A DNA stretch of 64,000 nt, taken from Pohlia nutans (Eukaryota > Streptophyta > Bryopsida > Bryales > Mniaceae). Below are positions 1-11,326 of this stretch, piece after piece. Positions within the stretch are counted from its first letter, which is position 1, and every line of letters begins with the position of its first letter. The notes under the pieces were generated by a model, which had not been told where the DNA came from, ran no database searches, and saw only the letters and a program-made list of their open reading frames with translations. The stretch spans positions 5,396,501 to 5,460,500 of the forward strand of contig CM040086.1 of assembly GCA_022496805.1 (NCBI GenBank). Reading direction: 5' to 3'. The translations under genes were made by a program, and so were the position numbers.

Positions 1-245
1 CCACCAGCTAGCTAGTGATATCATGATTTTACGTACTACTCTTGTAGTAACCTGGCCGGATGCATCATTCCAGCTTCTGTAACTTACTCATGTCCACTTT
101 ACATCAACGAACTGCACACCGTTGGGAAACGTGAAAGTCACATGATACACAAATCTCCAATAGAACAATTGGCTCGGGATCGAACTGGACTTCCAGTATA
201 TTTTCCCAATATCATTATTAATTTGTCTCTTTTCCCGAAAAACAG

Positions 246-346
246 GAAACGAACTGTGGAAGTATCTGGACCGTCGGATCGATGGTTTCGATCTCGACTG
301 GCAGAGTGATGATGACGACTTTGATGATGATGACGATGAACAGTAA
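246..346 (+). CDS. C-terminal exon of an unidentified gene (partial)
   Basis: An open frame follows a good acceptor (AAAAACAG at 238-245) and ends at TAA 344-346. It reads NELWKYLDRRIDGFDLDWQ and then about a dozen Asp/Glu residues before the stop. The codons look coding: a Trp/Tyr-rich, charged stretch running into an acidic tail, which many nuclear or chaperone proteins have. The rest of the gene lies left of the window. I do not recognise the family. The antisense frame over the same bases is His-rich and is only the shadow of the GAT/GAC run. Confidence 0.45.
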
Positions 347-1208
347 GCCTAGTTGACAATAAATTCCTTCACGGTAGGCAGCGTAATGATGAAGTGAGTG
401 CGCAATCGTCGCTCGCTCTTCGCACTGGCTGATTGCTTTTCATGCTCGGAAACCTTTTTCCAGTGCGTTTGACATGTATTGAGCATGCAATATGGAGCAC
501 AGGATAGCATGACACGAAGCTCCAGAAGCTCATCATCGCCACACATCTGTTGAATAATAACTTAGTGGCCGCTCCGGAACATTGATCAACAAACTAGCAC
601 CCCTGCACCTCTATCGATCTCCATGAACTCTGAGTATAATAATAATGGCCCTGCTATTTAGGGTGGTCAAGCTCAAAACTCGTATTAATTTAAATCTTGC
701 ACACAATCCATTTCGTGCTAGGAATACAGTCTTCAGTTTCAAACCTAAAAAGACCAGAAAGAAAAGAGTGTGTTATGTACAGTGTTTACAGTAATTAAAT
801 AATATTGGGATGCGGGTGCCTAGTGATGACGAAGTTACTACTCATAGGCACGTAAAAGGGCTGCAGGTGGAATGTCTGGAATTGCCGAGGCGGGTCCTTT
901 TTCTCGTCAACTGATCGGACCAAGATTGTTTGTGGCACATCCATCATGCACCAGGCATGCAAAGGGAGGGCAGGGATTGGTGCGCACTGGAACTTACTAG
1001 TGAGTGGATGCAGATGAAGAGTCTCTTTGGATAGCGCGCTGCAAGCTTGCTTTTCAGTGGCGGTGTTCGTCTGTTGTAATTGTGTTCTAGGACCGCATTC
1101 CCCGGTTGGCGAACACACACAGGCTGCCCAGGCTGCCCGGCTTCAATTCGATTTAACCTTAATTGTCATTAACGTCCCTGCAGAAAGTGGGAACTGGCTT
1201 TGCACTGG
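347..1208. other. Intergenic, 3' flank
   Basis: No convincing coding sequence. Short open frames at 349-546 (minus) and 795-1118 (minus) lack splice context or a recognisable motif. The stretch is probably 3' UTR and spacer of the gene ending at 346. Confidence 0.4.
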
Positions 1209-1211
1209 TAA

Positions 1212-1791
1212 GAGCAAGCCCAGCAGTTTTGATGAATTCATGGGTACAGCCCCATATTAATTGGGGGAACATGAGCATAGGGGGAGGGGTATGCATGCTT
1301 GTCCCAACAACACCGAGTATTATGTTGTAGCCAACACCTTATTCCATGTTGTCAGAGCTCTATCATGTTGTCAGTTAAGTGTTAGTTACTATATCTCTCA
1401 CAACTCTTAATTAAGTTTAGTGCAAGAAAAAAAGCACCTGCCAAGATAGTAGTATTTGACGTGAAGAAATCAAATTTAATGGCGTTGAACATCATTTTGG
1501 GGTTGGCGTTAGAGCATGCCCAGTAGCAGCTATTTCCATGTCAAATACTACTGTCTTGGCGGGTGCTTTTTTTTCTTGCACTAAACTTAATGAAGAGTTG
1601 TGGGGGATCTAGTAGTAGCACTTGACTGACAGCATGATGGAGCTTTGACAACATGGAATAAGGTGTTGGTTACAACATAATATATTGGGTGTTGCTGGGA
1701 CAAGCACGCATACCCCTCTCCCTATGCTCATGTTCCTCCAATTTAATATGGCGTTGTACCCATTAATTCATCAAAACTGTTGGGCTTGCTC
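1212..1791. mobile_element. Long inverted-repeat (foldback) MITE
   Basis: The two ends are inverted copies: GAGCAAGCCCAGCAGTTTTG at the left against the complement of CAAAACTGTTGGGCTTGCTC at the right. The match continues through both arms (for example the GCACCTGCCAAGATAGTAGT region at about 1434-1453 pairs with 1547-1566), leaving a loop of about 80 bases near 1467-1545. Arms are about 250 bp. The left flank is TAA and the right flank TTA. The right TTA is shared with the next element. A transcript would form a long hairpin. Confidence 0.8.
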
Positions 1792-1794
1792 TTA

Positions 1795-2162
1795 GAGCAG
1801 GCCCAACAGCATCCTCTTACCGCTCACCAAAGCTATTTTTGACTGATAAAGTGCCTCTCATAGTTTGGAGTTTGATATTTCTACACCAAATTATATTGTC
1901 CATATGACGGAGGTGGTTTCCACATCAAGTACTTTGTCTTACTCTGTGTTAAAACCATGCTCGCACTTTATGAAGTTAACTTTAGTAAACTTATTCTCCA
2001 TCATTATGATTGTCCCAAGTTGTGACAAAAGTAGTAGTTTAAAATCGATTGATGACCTCTATTCTAAGCATGCTTGGTGTTTGTTGCTGGGGAAGTTTCT
2101 AATTCTCTCACACCATCTTGGATGTGGACTTGGTGCACAATGACGAACTGCTGGGCTTGCTC
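1795..2162. mobile_element. Tourist-like MITE, TTA target duplication
   Basis: Terminal inverted repeats GAGCAGGCCCAACAG and CTGCTGGGCTTGCTC are flanked by TTA at 1792-1794 and 2163-2165. That is the 3-bp duplication expected of PIF/Harbinger-mobilised MITEs. The ends resemble those of the neighbouring foldback, so the two are probably one family. The interior has no conserved protein; the open frame at 1865-2143 lies inside and is not supported. Confidence 0.75.
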
Positions 2163-2980
2163 TTACTGTTGTTGGGGTGAACAAGGGAGCAATAATTGCC
2201 CTTTATCTTGAGGTTGGCTCAAGGAAATTGCTAATGGTGGGCATGCTCTTTAGAAGTTAGTATTTTCTAAAGCCAGACGAAAGCTCACTCCCACTCTCAC
2301 TTGCCTGATGCCCCTCATTTGGGACCCCGGCTGATTATTTTGTTTTCTTCCTTCTTTGCACTTAATCGATTGGTTCCCACTCTTTCAAAGAAAGTGGGAT
2401 CTGGCTCGTCGCTCGATGTTCATGTGCCTCCCTTTGGCAGCAAGCTAGAGAGAGCCAATAAACATTTATTACTTCTGTATCCACAGAAAAAACTAATCTT
2501 AGCAGGGAGCCGCACACAAATCCTCCTCATTCAGCAAGCCTATTTCCAGCTCTACATGATCCCCTGCAGGCTCATGCTTTTGATTACACCACCTAAATTA
2601 AACCTATTTGGTAAATACCACCAGCAAGAGGAGGTAAGGTCATGCAAACCAAGCGATTAGAAGCGCAGCTGTCAGTCAGTGGTGCTGCAACTAATGAATT
2701 ATTATTATATTTAACAATCTGAGTCATTCAACAAGCTAGTGTATGCATGTTCAGAACGTCAGATGTCAATAAAATCAACATATAGTTCGATCTCTAGTTC
2801 CCAATGGTGAATTCTGAGCTATTACGGTTCATGGCTGACGGTGACCTGAAGGCTAAGAAAAAGTTACTCCGTAGAAATTAATCAAAGTTTCACTTCAGTG
2901 TTACCAAGTGCAGAACTACTCTCTCTGTTCATGCCACAGATGCATCAGAGAGTACTCTCTATATACGAACAGACTCCTTC
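2163..2980. other. Intergenic, no supported gene
   Basis: Open frames such as 2301-2660 show no recognisable domain and no splice support. I see no strong repeat structure here. Confidence 0.4.
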
Positions 2981-3175
2981 CACTAGTAGAAAAGGTGGCG
3001 CTCTCTCTCGGACATATATGCCCAGGCAAAACCACTGTGCATGCATGGAATTGGGCACTATCGATATCGGCCTGAGCATCTCCCTCAGCATGCCTAAGCA
3101 AAATCACTGTGCATACGTGGAATTAGGCACTACTGGCTTAGACATCTCCCTCTGCAGTACCACCTTTTCTACTTG
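2981..3175. mobile_element. CACTA-type MITE
   Basis: It starts CACTAGTAGAAAAGGTGG and ends CCACCTTTTCTACTTG, an imperfect terminal inverted repeat with the CACTA signature. The interior holds two copies of a module (GGCACTA plus a CACTGTGCAT-like stretch) and GCATCTCCCTC motifs. The target duplication is not clear. A relative lies at 4729-4856, and a near-perfect family member with different interior at 43453-43614. Confidence 0.65.
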
Positions 3176-3755
3176 AATTCAACGAGGGGAGAAAAAACAT
3201 TCAGGCTTGGACTGCCTTATCATGTGTCCTTTCATTTGTATGTGACTATGTTCGTTTCCCTCACCGACATTTCGTGTAGCCGGGCCTCATTATTCATGCA
3301 CTGGGTCCCGGCAGAGTTGAAAGGCTCACCCAGTTATAATGACGATTCGCTGTCACGAGCAGGCACTGAAATATAATTGCACCGAGCTTTGAACACCTTC
3401 TGGATTGCCTGAGGTCACTATTGTCACATCCAGGGGCTGAAAAATTCTATGTCACACACCAGGGTCTCATATGCGATTCCCTGTGAGATTTTCCTGCGAG
3501 TCTCACTTTTCCCAGTGAGTCTTAAAGCTGCTTATTCACCAGTTTAATGTTGACTCATCTGCTTGTAAAAGGAAAGTTTGACAAGTGTGAACTCTTGAGG
3601 CTCGGTGGGAAAAGTGAGACTAAAAGGGAAACGCACACAGGAAACCATTATGTGATTATGAGCTCCATGTGACAACTATTGTTTTGCAGATTGTTATCAC
3701 TGGAATTCTGGAAACATAAATATATGACGATGTTCTCTTGAGCTAGACCATATAT

Positions 3756-3954
3756 AAGGTACCTTAAACCACCAATACACCTAAAACTACACCCTTTCTT
3801 CATTTTAGGGAGAAAATGTAAGTTGTTGATACATGACTTAACTTTTGAGCAGTTGATGCATAAATCATGTAATGAAAGCTTTACGTTTCCCTCCTGAAAT
3901 GAAAGAGGGGTGTAGAAGTTGGTGGTTTTAGGTGTATTGATGGTTTAAGGTACT
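3756..3954. mobile_element. Palindromic MITE (AAGGTACCTTAAACC ends)
   Basis: The left arm AAGGTACCTTAAACCACC is repeated inverted at 3940-3954, and the arms also pair through ACACCTAAAACTACACCC. A second copy of the same design lies at 62393-62541. Non-coding. Confidence 0.7.
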
Positions 3955-4344
3955 TATTGCAAACCTTGATCGATGTGTTCATTGCATAACCTTCGACAAT
4001 GATTAATGAGGCGGGATCTGGCAAGCTACCTAGCTGTTCCATATTGGATCGGTCCGGACCGGCGTTAATTGGCTTGGTTCACTTTAAGGAATCATTCACC
4101 ACACAAACCACGGATTCCTAGTTTCTCGTCTTGTATCTTTTTACTTTTTTTATTTTTATTTTTATTTTTGGCACAAGCTTTACTTTCGTAGTACTCCGGG
4201 GCTCACATGGAACTTGACCCCGAGCTGAGTACGACATTCTTCGACACAGCGCAGGCTAATTGGTTCCTTTTTAGAGCTGAAAGCCCCACATGCTCCTATT
4301 CGCGTGTTTCAGAGCGCCAAATTGTGACTTTCAAGTGCCCTTGA

Positions 4345-4648
4345 GAGCATCTGCACCCATGCTTGCTAAAGGTGACTCGCTAAAATTATTCATCTACATT
4401 TGTAGAGCCCTTGAAATTACACTCCCCCACCCTTGAAGGCCCCTCAAGTACCAAAAAAGTGCACATCAAATAGTCAATGAACCAATCACAAATAGAATGT
4501 CAGATATAGTCAACTAAACTTAGATTTGAAGGGCCATTTTTTAATACGCTAAGATTGAGGGCTAAGAGGTAATTTTGAAGGGCCCTTAGCATTTTTCATT
4601 TACTTATTGCGTGTATCAAACTCTTAGAGAGCATGGGTGCGGATGCTC
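4345..4648. mobile_element. MITE with GAGCATCTGCACCCATGC ends
   Basis: The terminal repeats GAGCATCTGCACCCATGC and GCATGGGTGCGGATGCTC are inverted copies. The interior (CTCCCCCACCCTTG, CAATGAACCAATCACAA) is shared with elements at 6700-7002 and 59846-60327, so this is a family with at least three copies here. The other copies show TAA duplications; this one is less clean. Confidence 0.7.
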
Positions 4649-4728
4649 TAAGCCCTAGAAACAAACTAGCACTTTCTTGTGCCAAAAGCTCTAAAATCTA
4701 CGACTAGTGTAGATTTGAGGTTTTAGTT

Positions 4729-4856
4729 TACTAGTAGAAAAGATGGCGCTCCCCAAGGAGATGCCCAGGCAAAAATGAAAAATCATTGTGCCTATGTGGA
4801 ATTGGGCACCACATGCTTAGGCAACTCCTTTGGCGATATCACCTTTCCCACTAGTG
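4729..4856. mobile_element. CACTA-type MITE, short copy
   Basis: It begins TACTAGTAGAAAAGATGG and ends ACCTTTCCCACTAGTG. The interior AATCATTGTGCCTATGTGGA matches the modules of the element at 2981-3175. Non-coding. Confidence 0.6.
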
Positions 4857-6120
4857 ATTGGGAAAATATCAATATTGATATTCACTGTGTCCTACGTTTG
4901 TTAGCAACGCCAACATCGTAGGGGAGTAGCAAGTAGGAATTTGGTTTTTTTAAACTAGTCCAAGCTTGAGACTCAATTCTTTAAAGAAGAAAAGTTGCTT
5001 TGGACCATTTGAGTGACAATGTACAAGTTTCATAAACCAAATTCCTAATAGAGTGGGAGGGAGTGACGTAAAAATCAGTTGTAACCGCATTTTTAGGTCC
5101 CACTTTTGGATGTCAAAGTTCTCATCTAATTTTAGATTTTAACACACATTACGTTAAAATTGAACCACATTTCGTTAAAACTGGACTACCAGATTGGAAA
5201 AGTGATGGGAGTGCTACCATTTGCAATAGAAATAGATCCTCAATTTTTACACTGCTCTAAATCCTCTAATTCGTGGAATAAGAGTGTTGTAAAAAAATAA
5301 GAATGAGCTAGATTCCCATATCAACTAAGAGGTTTTTTTCGGTTTTCAACATAAGCCATTTTAGAAAATAGTATGATGGTCTCGTGGCACAAATTGATGG
5401 TTGGAAATTTGCTACTAGTATCGTGTCAGAAGTTACTGCAGAAAATAATTGCACTAAAGAAACAATATTTTTTCAAGCCAAGACCTTCGGCCATCACATA
5501 CTACAGATTCAAGAAACTCTTGTAACACTCTTTTCACATGCAAAACAACCAATCTAAATATATTATAGTTTAGAAGATATGGAGTAATTTTGCCAATTTT
5601 GAAACTTCTTACAGTACTTTCATTTTGAATAAAAGTGGGTCCAGGTCTGATCAGGGTACCCCTTCCCGGACTGTCCAGACTTTAGAAGAATGTCCTTTTG
5701 ATAATGAAAAATTATTGGAAAATTACAAAAATTACATGGTATTATAGATGGCATGTTGGTACACAATAATCATGTGCTATATAGGTCAAATTCAAAAATT
5801 GAATTTTTTCCTAATTTAGCATATTTAGCACCTGGTCACATTATAGTAGCAAAAGGACTATGTATTTAAGGTTTTTTATTAAAATAAATATATATGCACT
5901 TTATTAAGTTTATATTTAAGCATATCATATAGTTTTAAGACAAAGATATTATGAAATCATAGTCTTTTTAGATTGTGTAAAAATATTTGATTTTTGAAAG
6001 TTCTCATAAATAAGGAAATATAGTAAAACATCAAATTAAGAGTTAAAATTAAACATAGATATGACTCAAACGTTGTTTTAGCTAAACTTCTTGTTTATGA
6101 ACTACTTCACTATAAATTGA
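4857..6120. other. AT-rich intergenic
   Basis: No gene or clear repeat boundary was recognised. The stretch is AT-rich, with a low-complexity part at 5700-6060. Confidence 0.35.
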
Positions 6121-6199
6121 TATTCCGGATAGTTCCTTTTGTCTCAAATCCGGAATTGAGACAGTTCCGGATTTGAGACAAAAGGAACGATCCGGAATA
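6121..6199. repeat. Near-perfect short hairpin
   Basis: The left arm ATTCCGGATAGTTCCTTTTG and following TCTCAAATCCGGAA pair with an inverted right arm across a 9-base loop (TTGAGACAG). Arms are about 35 bases with one mismatch. No flanking duplication was resolved. Confidence 0.75.
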
Positions 6200-6699
6200 T
6201 ATAAATTGATCAATTTTTCTTGCTCAATACTATTTTGGATGGAGTATTACAACTTTCTCATGAATCCATCATTAAATTCATGTGAATTGAAAATGTGTAA
6301 TTTCTAGCACACATTAAGTGAATTATAAAATGACAGAGTTTTAGTGAGACAATCCTTTTTGGAACCCATATCAGACCCGGACCCAAGTACTAGAATGCAA
6401 AGTAATTAATGTTCCAAATACTCTTCCAAACACTTGACTATAATGTTTACAAGGTACCCCTCCTCTACTAGAAAAAAATTCTCATTTCAAGAATATTCAC
6501 TTTTACAATCAAAGTTTAATATCTCTAGAAAAATTGTACTTCTTATGTACTTTTTTTGTACCTATAGCATACTTTCACATTATTTGGTAGCATTTGGTAG
6601 TGTTCGTTCACTTTGGATAGACCTCGGATTGAACGGTGCATGAGCATGCGCCCACAATCAACGATTTCGAGGGTTGAAAAGATGCGTTCTACACCCTAA

Positions 6700-7002
6700 G
6701 AGCTTTTCCACCCATGCACACTAGGACTAACTCTCTGAAATTATTCATCTACATTGGAAGGGGCCTTGCATTCACACTCCCCCACCCTTGCACGCCCCTC
6801 ACATATCGAAAGTACGCATCAAATAGTCAATGAACCAATCACAAGTAGAATGTGAGGGTATAGTCAACTAAATAGTGATTTGAAGGCCCAATTTCTAACA
6901 CGCTAGGATCGAGAGTCAAGAGGTATTCTGGAAGGGCCTTTGGCACTATTCATTTACTTATGGAGTGTGAGAGACTCTCTGAGAACATGGGTGGCTTTGC
7001 TC
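6700..7002. mobile_element. MITE, same family as 4345-4648
   Basis: The ends GAGCTTTTCCACCCATGC and GAACATGGGTGGCTTTGCTC are inverted repeats. TAA flanks both sides (6697-6699 and 7003-7005), giving a 3-bp Tourist-type duplication. The interior matches the other two copies. Confidence 0.75.
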
Positions 7003-7005
7003 TAA

Positions 7006-8660
7006 CAAATCAAGAACCAAATGGCTAAAAGTGTTTGTGCAATATTCTTCCACTGTAAATGGTGGCGTGCAAAAAGTATCCCATACACACCTCTGTTGTA
7101 GTAGCTCCGAACATCCTCACCAGAAATCTAAAGCAGCTCTTGTCCCAGAACTGAAGCAACAACAACAGAAGCAGCTCCAGGCCGGGTCCTAATCTGCAGC
7201 CGAATCGGAGTCCACTTTTCTGGGATTGAAGTAGTACTCTTGCCATGGGACAGAAACATATATATAATTGTGATCAGTACTGCAACTCACCAGGACAGAA
7301 TGTGATCAATCAGAAAAAAGCCATTTTACTTATATATTTCTTTGTCTTAAATGGGTTGTCCGCGTCTTAATCCACGGCCGTCCTTTGCAAAGAATGAGTG
7401 AGAACACTGCAACAAAATGGACAAAACAAATAAATAAATAAAAATTATATATATATATATATATATATGTTACACAATATATACTCACTAGCTACTACTC
7501 GTGCCCATTTGCGGGACCCTTTGATATATAAATTGAAATCCCACAGGCCGGGTGTAGCTATGGCGACTGTTATACTAGAACAAGTTTAAAAGCTCAAAAG
7601 GGCCTTTATAAGCTTAGAGCAAGTACAGCTTGCTCCTTCAGACAAACAGAACCTCAGACTGTCTGAGAGAGAGAGAGAAGAACCCACCGTCCCAACATTC
7701 AACATGATCTTTACTTTCTTCGTTGAAATTCAGTCTCTTCTGTACTTGCAAGCCTTGTTCCGGAATCTCTCGCACCGGCCTGTGAAGTGAGACCCAAGCT
7801 TCAATTCATGGCTACAGAGACCACCTCGAATTAATAAAACTAATCCTCCACTCCAGAGCAATCGTCAGTTGCAGGAAACATTCATTAATTTCGTCCATAC
7901 TTTTATTTAATATAGTCCAATCGATATATCTCCCAGTTCTAACTTACTTGAATATATGTAATTGTATATGCTCTAATGAATGAATGAATGAATAAAGAAA
8001 TTATAAGCAAGCCCCTTGGATTGTTTTTCAAACACTCCTGCTGGATGATATACCGTAAGTGGAAGGCACGGTCGGCACTTTCATGTTGAATAATTAATAA
8101 AAACTAAAACAGTGGAGGTCGGCACTTTCAAAAGTAATTATTAAGAAATCGGCTCTTAATAGGTAACATTAATTTTTTTCCGGCCGTTAAAACATTTATT
8201 ATTATTTTTTGTCTACAATTTTCACTGAGTGTTACGTTTTCATCTAGTTTTGAGTGTTATTTTTTTTTAAACTTTTTGTTGACTTTATTTTTGTTGATTT
8301 TGACAAAAACACTTAATACATTTATTTATATTTTCGACATTTTTGGGGAATTATTTTCTGCCCACCCTGCCTTCCACGTACGGTAAGTCACTTGCAGAAA
8401 CAGCGCAACTTGGAATGTTTCGAAGCGTACAAGATCTAGGAAATATCTCAAGCAGTTGTTGATAATGTAATATAATATAATACATATTTCCAGGCAGCAT
8501 GATTGAGAGTGAGTGAGTACTTAAGCATGTTTTGAGCGGTCGTGTCAGTAAATATTTATACAAACGATAACCCTGAATCTGTGTTAACACGTAAGAAGCA
8601 TCATTTTCAAGTGACCCTTGAGGCATGTGACGCAACTCATTTTGTGTGTACCTGCTAGCT
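7006..8660. other. Intergenic with (AT)n run
   Basis: Contains an AT dinucleotide run at about 7446-7468. The minus-strand open frames at 7025-7246 and 8351-8635 have no recognisable domain. No other feature is supported. Confidence 0.35.
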
Positions 8661-8665
8661 AGCTG

Positions 8666-8725
8666 GGTTGTCTCTGTAGCTCAGTGGAGAGGCTTCAGTT
8701 CAAATCTGCACTTTGTGGGAGCATG
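8666..8725 (+). repeat. tRNA-like fragment (SINE head or tRNA relic)
   Basis: GTCTCTGTAGCTCAGTGG matches a pol III A box (TAGCTCAGTGG), and CAGTTCAAATCTG about 20 bases on resembles a B box. The spacing is too short for an anticodon arm, so this is a truncated tRNA-derived sequence and not a functional tRNA. Confidence 0.4.
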
Positions 8726-8991
8726 ATCAACTCAATGATTAGTGGACTCGACATTTGCTTGGAATGAATGAATGATCAGGCCCTGGAGTACTGTAACAAC
8801 GGCCGGCCGGCCGGCGTGGACCGGTGAAAAGTGTGTGGAAATATTGAAGCACGTAGTACTTGTGATGGTGCTTGGAAGGAGAAGAAGAAGTAGGCGATGA
8901 CTCTGCAAGGGAATTTTATTTAATTCTGATCAGTTAAGTTGACAATTAGGGGCAAAACTCTTCCAGGTCAAACATTGCAAAACATGATTAA

Positions 8992-9293
8992 CCCCTAAAC
9001 GCTCTAACCCTTTGAACAGAAGTAGGTGCTAGTAGATATTAGCACGGCTCAGGTGTACATGAGAGGTCCATTGTAAACATGAAATCTACCAATTTTTTTT
9101 GACATACTTGCATTTGGAGGCCTCTACAATATTATCAACATCTCAACATCACAATAGATGTACTTTAATTGGTAGAGAACCTAATAGGCTTGCAAATATG
9201 ACTTGGATGAAAGTCATCCGAGATTGTATGAGAAAGTTAGCATGCTTTGAATCTGTTCGTAATCCAGTTTTTTGACGTTGGGACATTTAGGGG
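8992..9293. mobile_element. TTAA MITE, family A
   Basis: Flanked by TTAA at 8988-8991 and 9294-9297. It starts CCCCTAAACGCTC and ends GACATTTAGGGG. The interior (GAGGCCTCTACAATATTATC, CATCCGAGATTGTATGAG) is shared with copies at 9343-9652, 15301-15622, 33508-33828 and 36494-37800. No coding capacity. Confidence 0.85.
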
Positions 9294-9342
9294 TTAATAA
9301 ATTTTTGCTACCACACCAGCCAGATGGCTTTCAAGAATTTCA

Positions 9343-9652
9343 CCCCTAAACGTTCGAGCGTTCAAAAATTGGATCACAAACAAATTTGAAGCCTTGTAAC
9401 TTTCTCATACAACCTCGGATGATTTTCATCCAAGTCACCTTTGAAAGCCTATTAAATTCTTTACCAATTACAATAAATCTCTTGTGATGAAGAACTGTTG
9501 ATAATATTGGAGAGGCCTTCAACTACAAGTGTGTCAAATTTTTTGGGTAGATTTTATGCTTGCAATGGTCTTCTCATGAACACCTCATGTACATTTGAGC
9601 CATGCTAATATTTACTATCTACTTCTGTGCAAAGGGTTGGTACACTTAGGAG
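9343..9652. mobile_element. TTAA MITE, family A, opposite orientation
   Basis: Flanked by TTCA (a probable mutated TTAA) at 9339-9342 and TTAA at 9653-9656. The sequence is the reverse complement of the 8992-9293 type. The Tourist-like element that follows uses part of its right TTAA as its target duplication. Confidence 0.8.
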
Positions 9653-9656
9653 TTAA

Positions 9657-10007
9657 GGGCTGCTTCACACTATGGCTATTCAAGTCGAGAGGCCGTTGGA
9701 TTGAATGTTCAAACTTTGTTGAGAGTTCAAAGAAATGGGATGAAATTAGGCAAAAAATTATATAATTTTGATTTTTTATGCAAAGAAATCGACAGTCTCT
9801 CGACCATAGTTTGGGTTTCCATTCCCGTCCGACCCAAACTTTCTTTGAGAGTCCATCACCTTGGTCAAAAAAGTGTTGTCATGTAGGCATTTTGGAGGGC
9901 GACGACCTTTAGTGTGAAGGTTCAAGAGACCAAATTCTTGATTTCTTGCAATTTAATTGGTGAGAATCAACGGCCTCTTGACTTTCAGCCATATTGCGAA
10001 GCGGCCC
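9657..10007. mobile_element. Tourist-like MITE, GGGCYGCTTCACACTATGG family
   Basis: The ends GGGCTGCTTCACACTATGG and the complement of CATATTGCGAAGCGGCCC are inverted repeats. TAA flanks both sides (9654-9656 and 10008-10010). Related copies: 29473-30186, 40323-40651 and the enlarged 57316-58693. The internal GTCGAGAGGCCGT motif is shared by all. Confidence 0.8.
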
Positions 10008-10253
10008 TAACAATTGCTTGAACAATGTCAGAATTAAGGTTTAGAACACATGCAGTGAACCTCTTCAGAGATGACTCAGTCTTGACACTGATTTGAGGCA
10101 CAATTTCCATGGGTAAAATTACTTCAAAAATGATCAATCAACAAAGTAACAGAGAAATGTGAAGGTCACATGTTTTTTCAAACCCTACAGCCATGTAAGT
10201 ATGTGACTGCTACTGCATTTCATTTCACCGTATTTGCACTACATTGATCGCTA

Positions 10254-10773
10254 TGTTTGTTAGCAACGTAGGGGAGCAAGTGCACTGCTAGTATTTGGAG
10301 GCGTAGTTTCTCACTTGCGAATCGTACACATCAAGTTCACTGTACACAATTGTCCTACGTGACGAATCGCACTCATGAAGTCTTGAGCGCCTGGGTAGTG
10401 AGTGCGAAGTGGCGCCGTTTGACTCACTGAAGGAGTGAAATGCGACGCCTTCTTGCAGTGGTATAACAATATTGTGGTTCTTTAAACGTTGCTTATCCCT
10501 CAAAAGACCAAGAAGCCCAAATTGTGCTTCATGTGTTTCTTTTAGTAGTTTTGAGTATGTCCTATGTGGAGTTTCTTTTGTTCAAATTTATTTGAGTTTT
10601 TGATCAACACATGCAATGTTCTTCATTGATTGCAGTGATATAAAATTTGGACTCATCTGAATTATATTTTTCATAATCCGAATGATGGAATTTTTCATTT
10701 TAAAAACATGAATTCTTGGTCCCAACAAGTTGTAACGTTGTTTAAGCTACTCCCCTACGTTGCTAACAAACAC
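10254..10773. mobile_element. MITE with GTTTGTTAGCAACGTAGGGG ends
   Basis: GTTTGTTAGCAACGTAGGGG at the left is matched by CCCCTACGTTGCTAACAAAC at the right. A degenerate TTAA-family element (ATCCCTCAAAAGACCAAGAAG to TTCTTGGTCCCAACAAG) appears nested at about 10492-10725. A fragment of the same end (TTTGTTAGCAACGCC) occurs near 4897. Confidence 0.7.
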
Positions 10774-10947
10774 AACACACAATATTTATATGACCTTGAG
10801 TACACCTTGTACTTGAGTGTACATACAACATATTTGAGTACACCATTGTATAATGTTAGTACATTGGAAGGATGGTAAAAGGAAACATATGGTGATCGTA
10901 TATATGGAGCTCAAGGCTGGGAATAGAGATCAATCATGAATAGATCT

Positions 10948-11326
10948 CTTGGGGGGTGCACTCTACATTATGTTTGAGAATCACGTGTGTTCATGACCCC
11001 CCTCTAAAAAACCCCTTGTATACGAGGGGTTATATGTTTTAAAAGCTTTCTGTACAAATTAAATTTGTCCTAAATATATGTTTATTGCAAACTCGGGGGT
11101 GCACACGAGGGATATTAGTTTGAACATTGCCATATTACGTATGCATACAATGAACATATTTACAGCTGAAAATATTGAGGTATACAAACATTAAACATAT
11201 ATTTAGGATGTAATAGATCTGTATACAAAAGTTTTAAATATAAAACCCTTCGTTTACAAGAGGGTTTTCAGAGGGGGTCATGAACACACTTGATTCTCAA
11301 ACATAATGTAGAGTGCATCTCCAAGA
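10948..11326. mobile_element. Foldback element
   Basis: The left arm GGTGCACTCTACATTATG with the following TTTGAGAATCA is repeated inverted at about 11291-11317. The arms also pair through the CCCCCTCT/AGAGGGGG and CGAGGGGTT-like stretches and TAAATATATGTTTA. Arms are about 130 bp. Non-coding. Confidence 0.65.

Noticed and set aside
138..359. His-rich minus-strand open frame
   Set aside because: It is the antisense of a GAT/GAC (Asp) run at the end of the plus-strand exon at 246-346.
349..546. 65-codon minus-strand open frame with CQTHWKKVSEHEK
   Set aside because: No family recognised, no splice or start context, and it lies in the likely 3' flank of a plus-strand gene.
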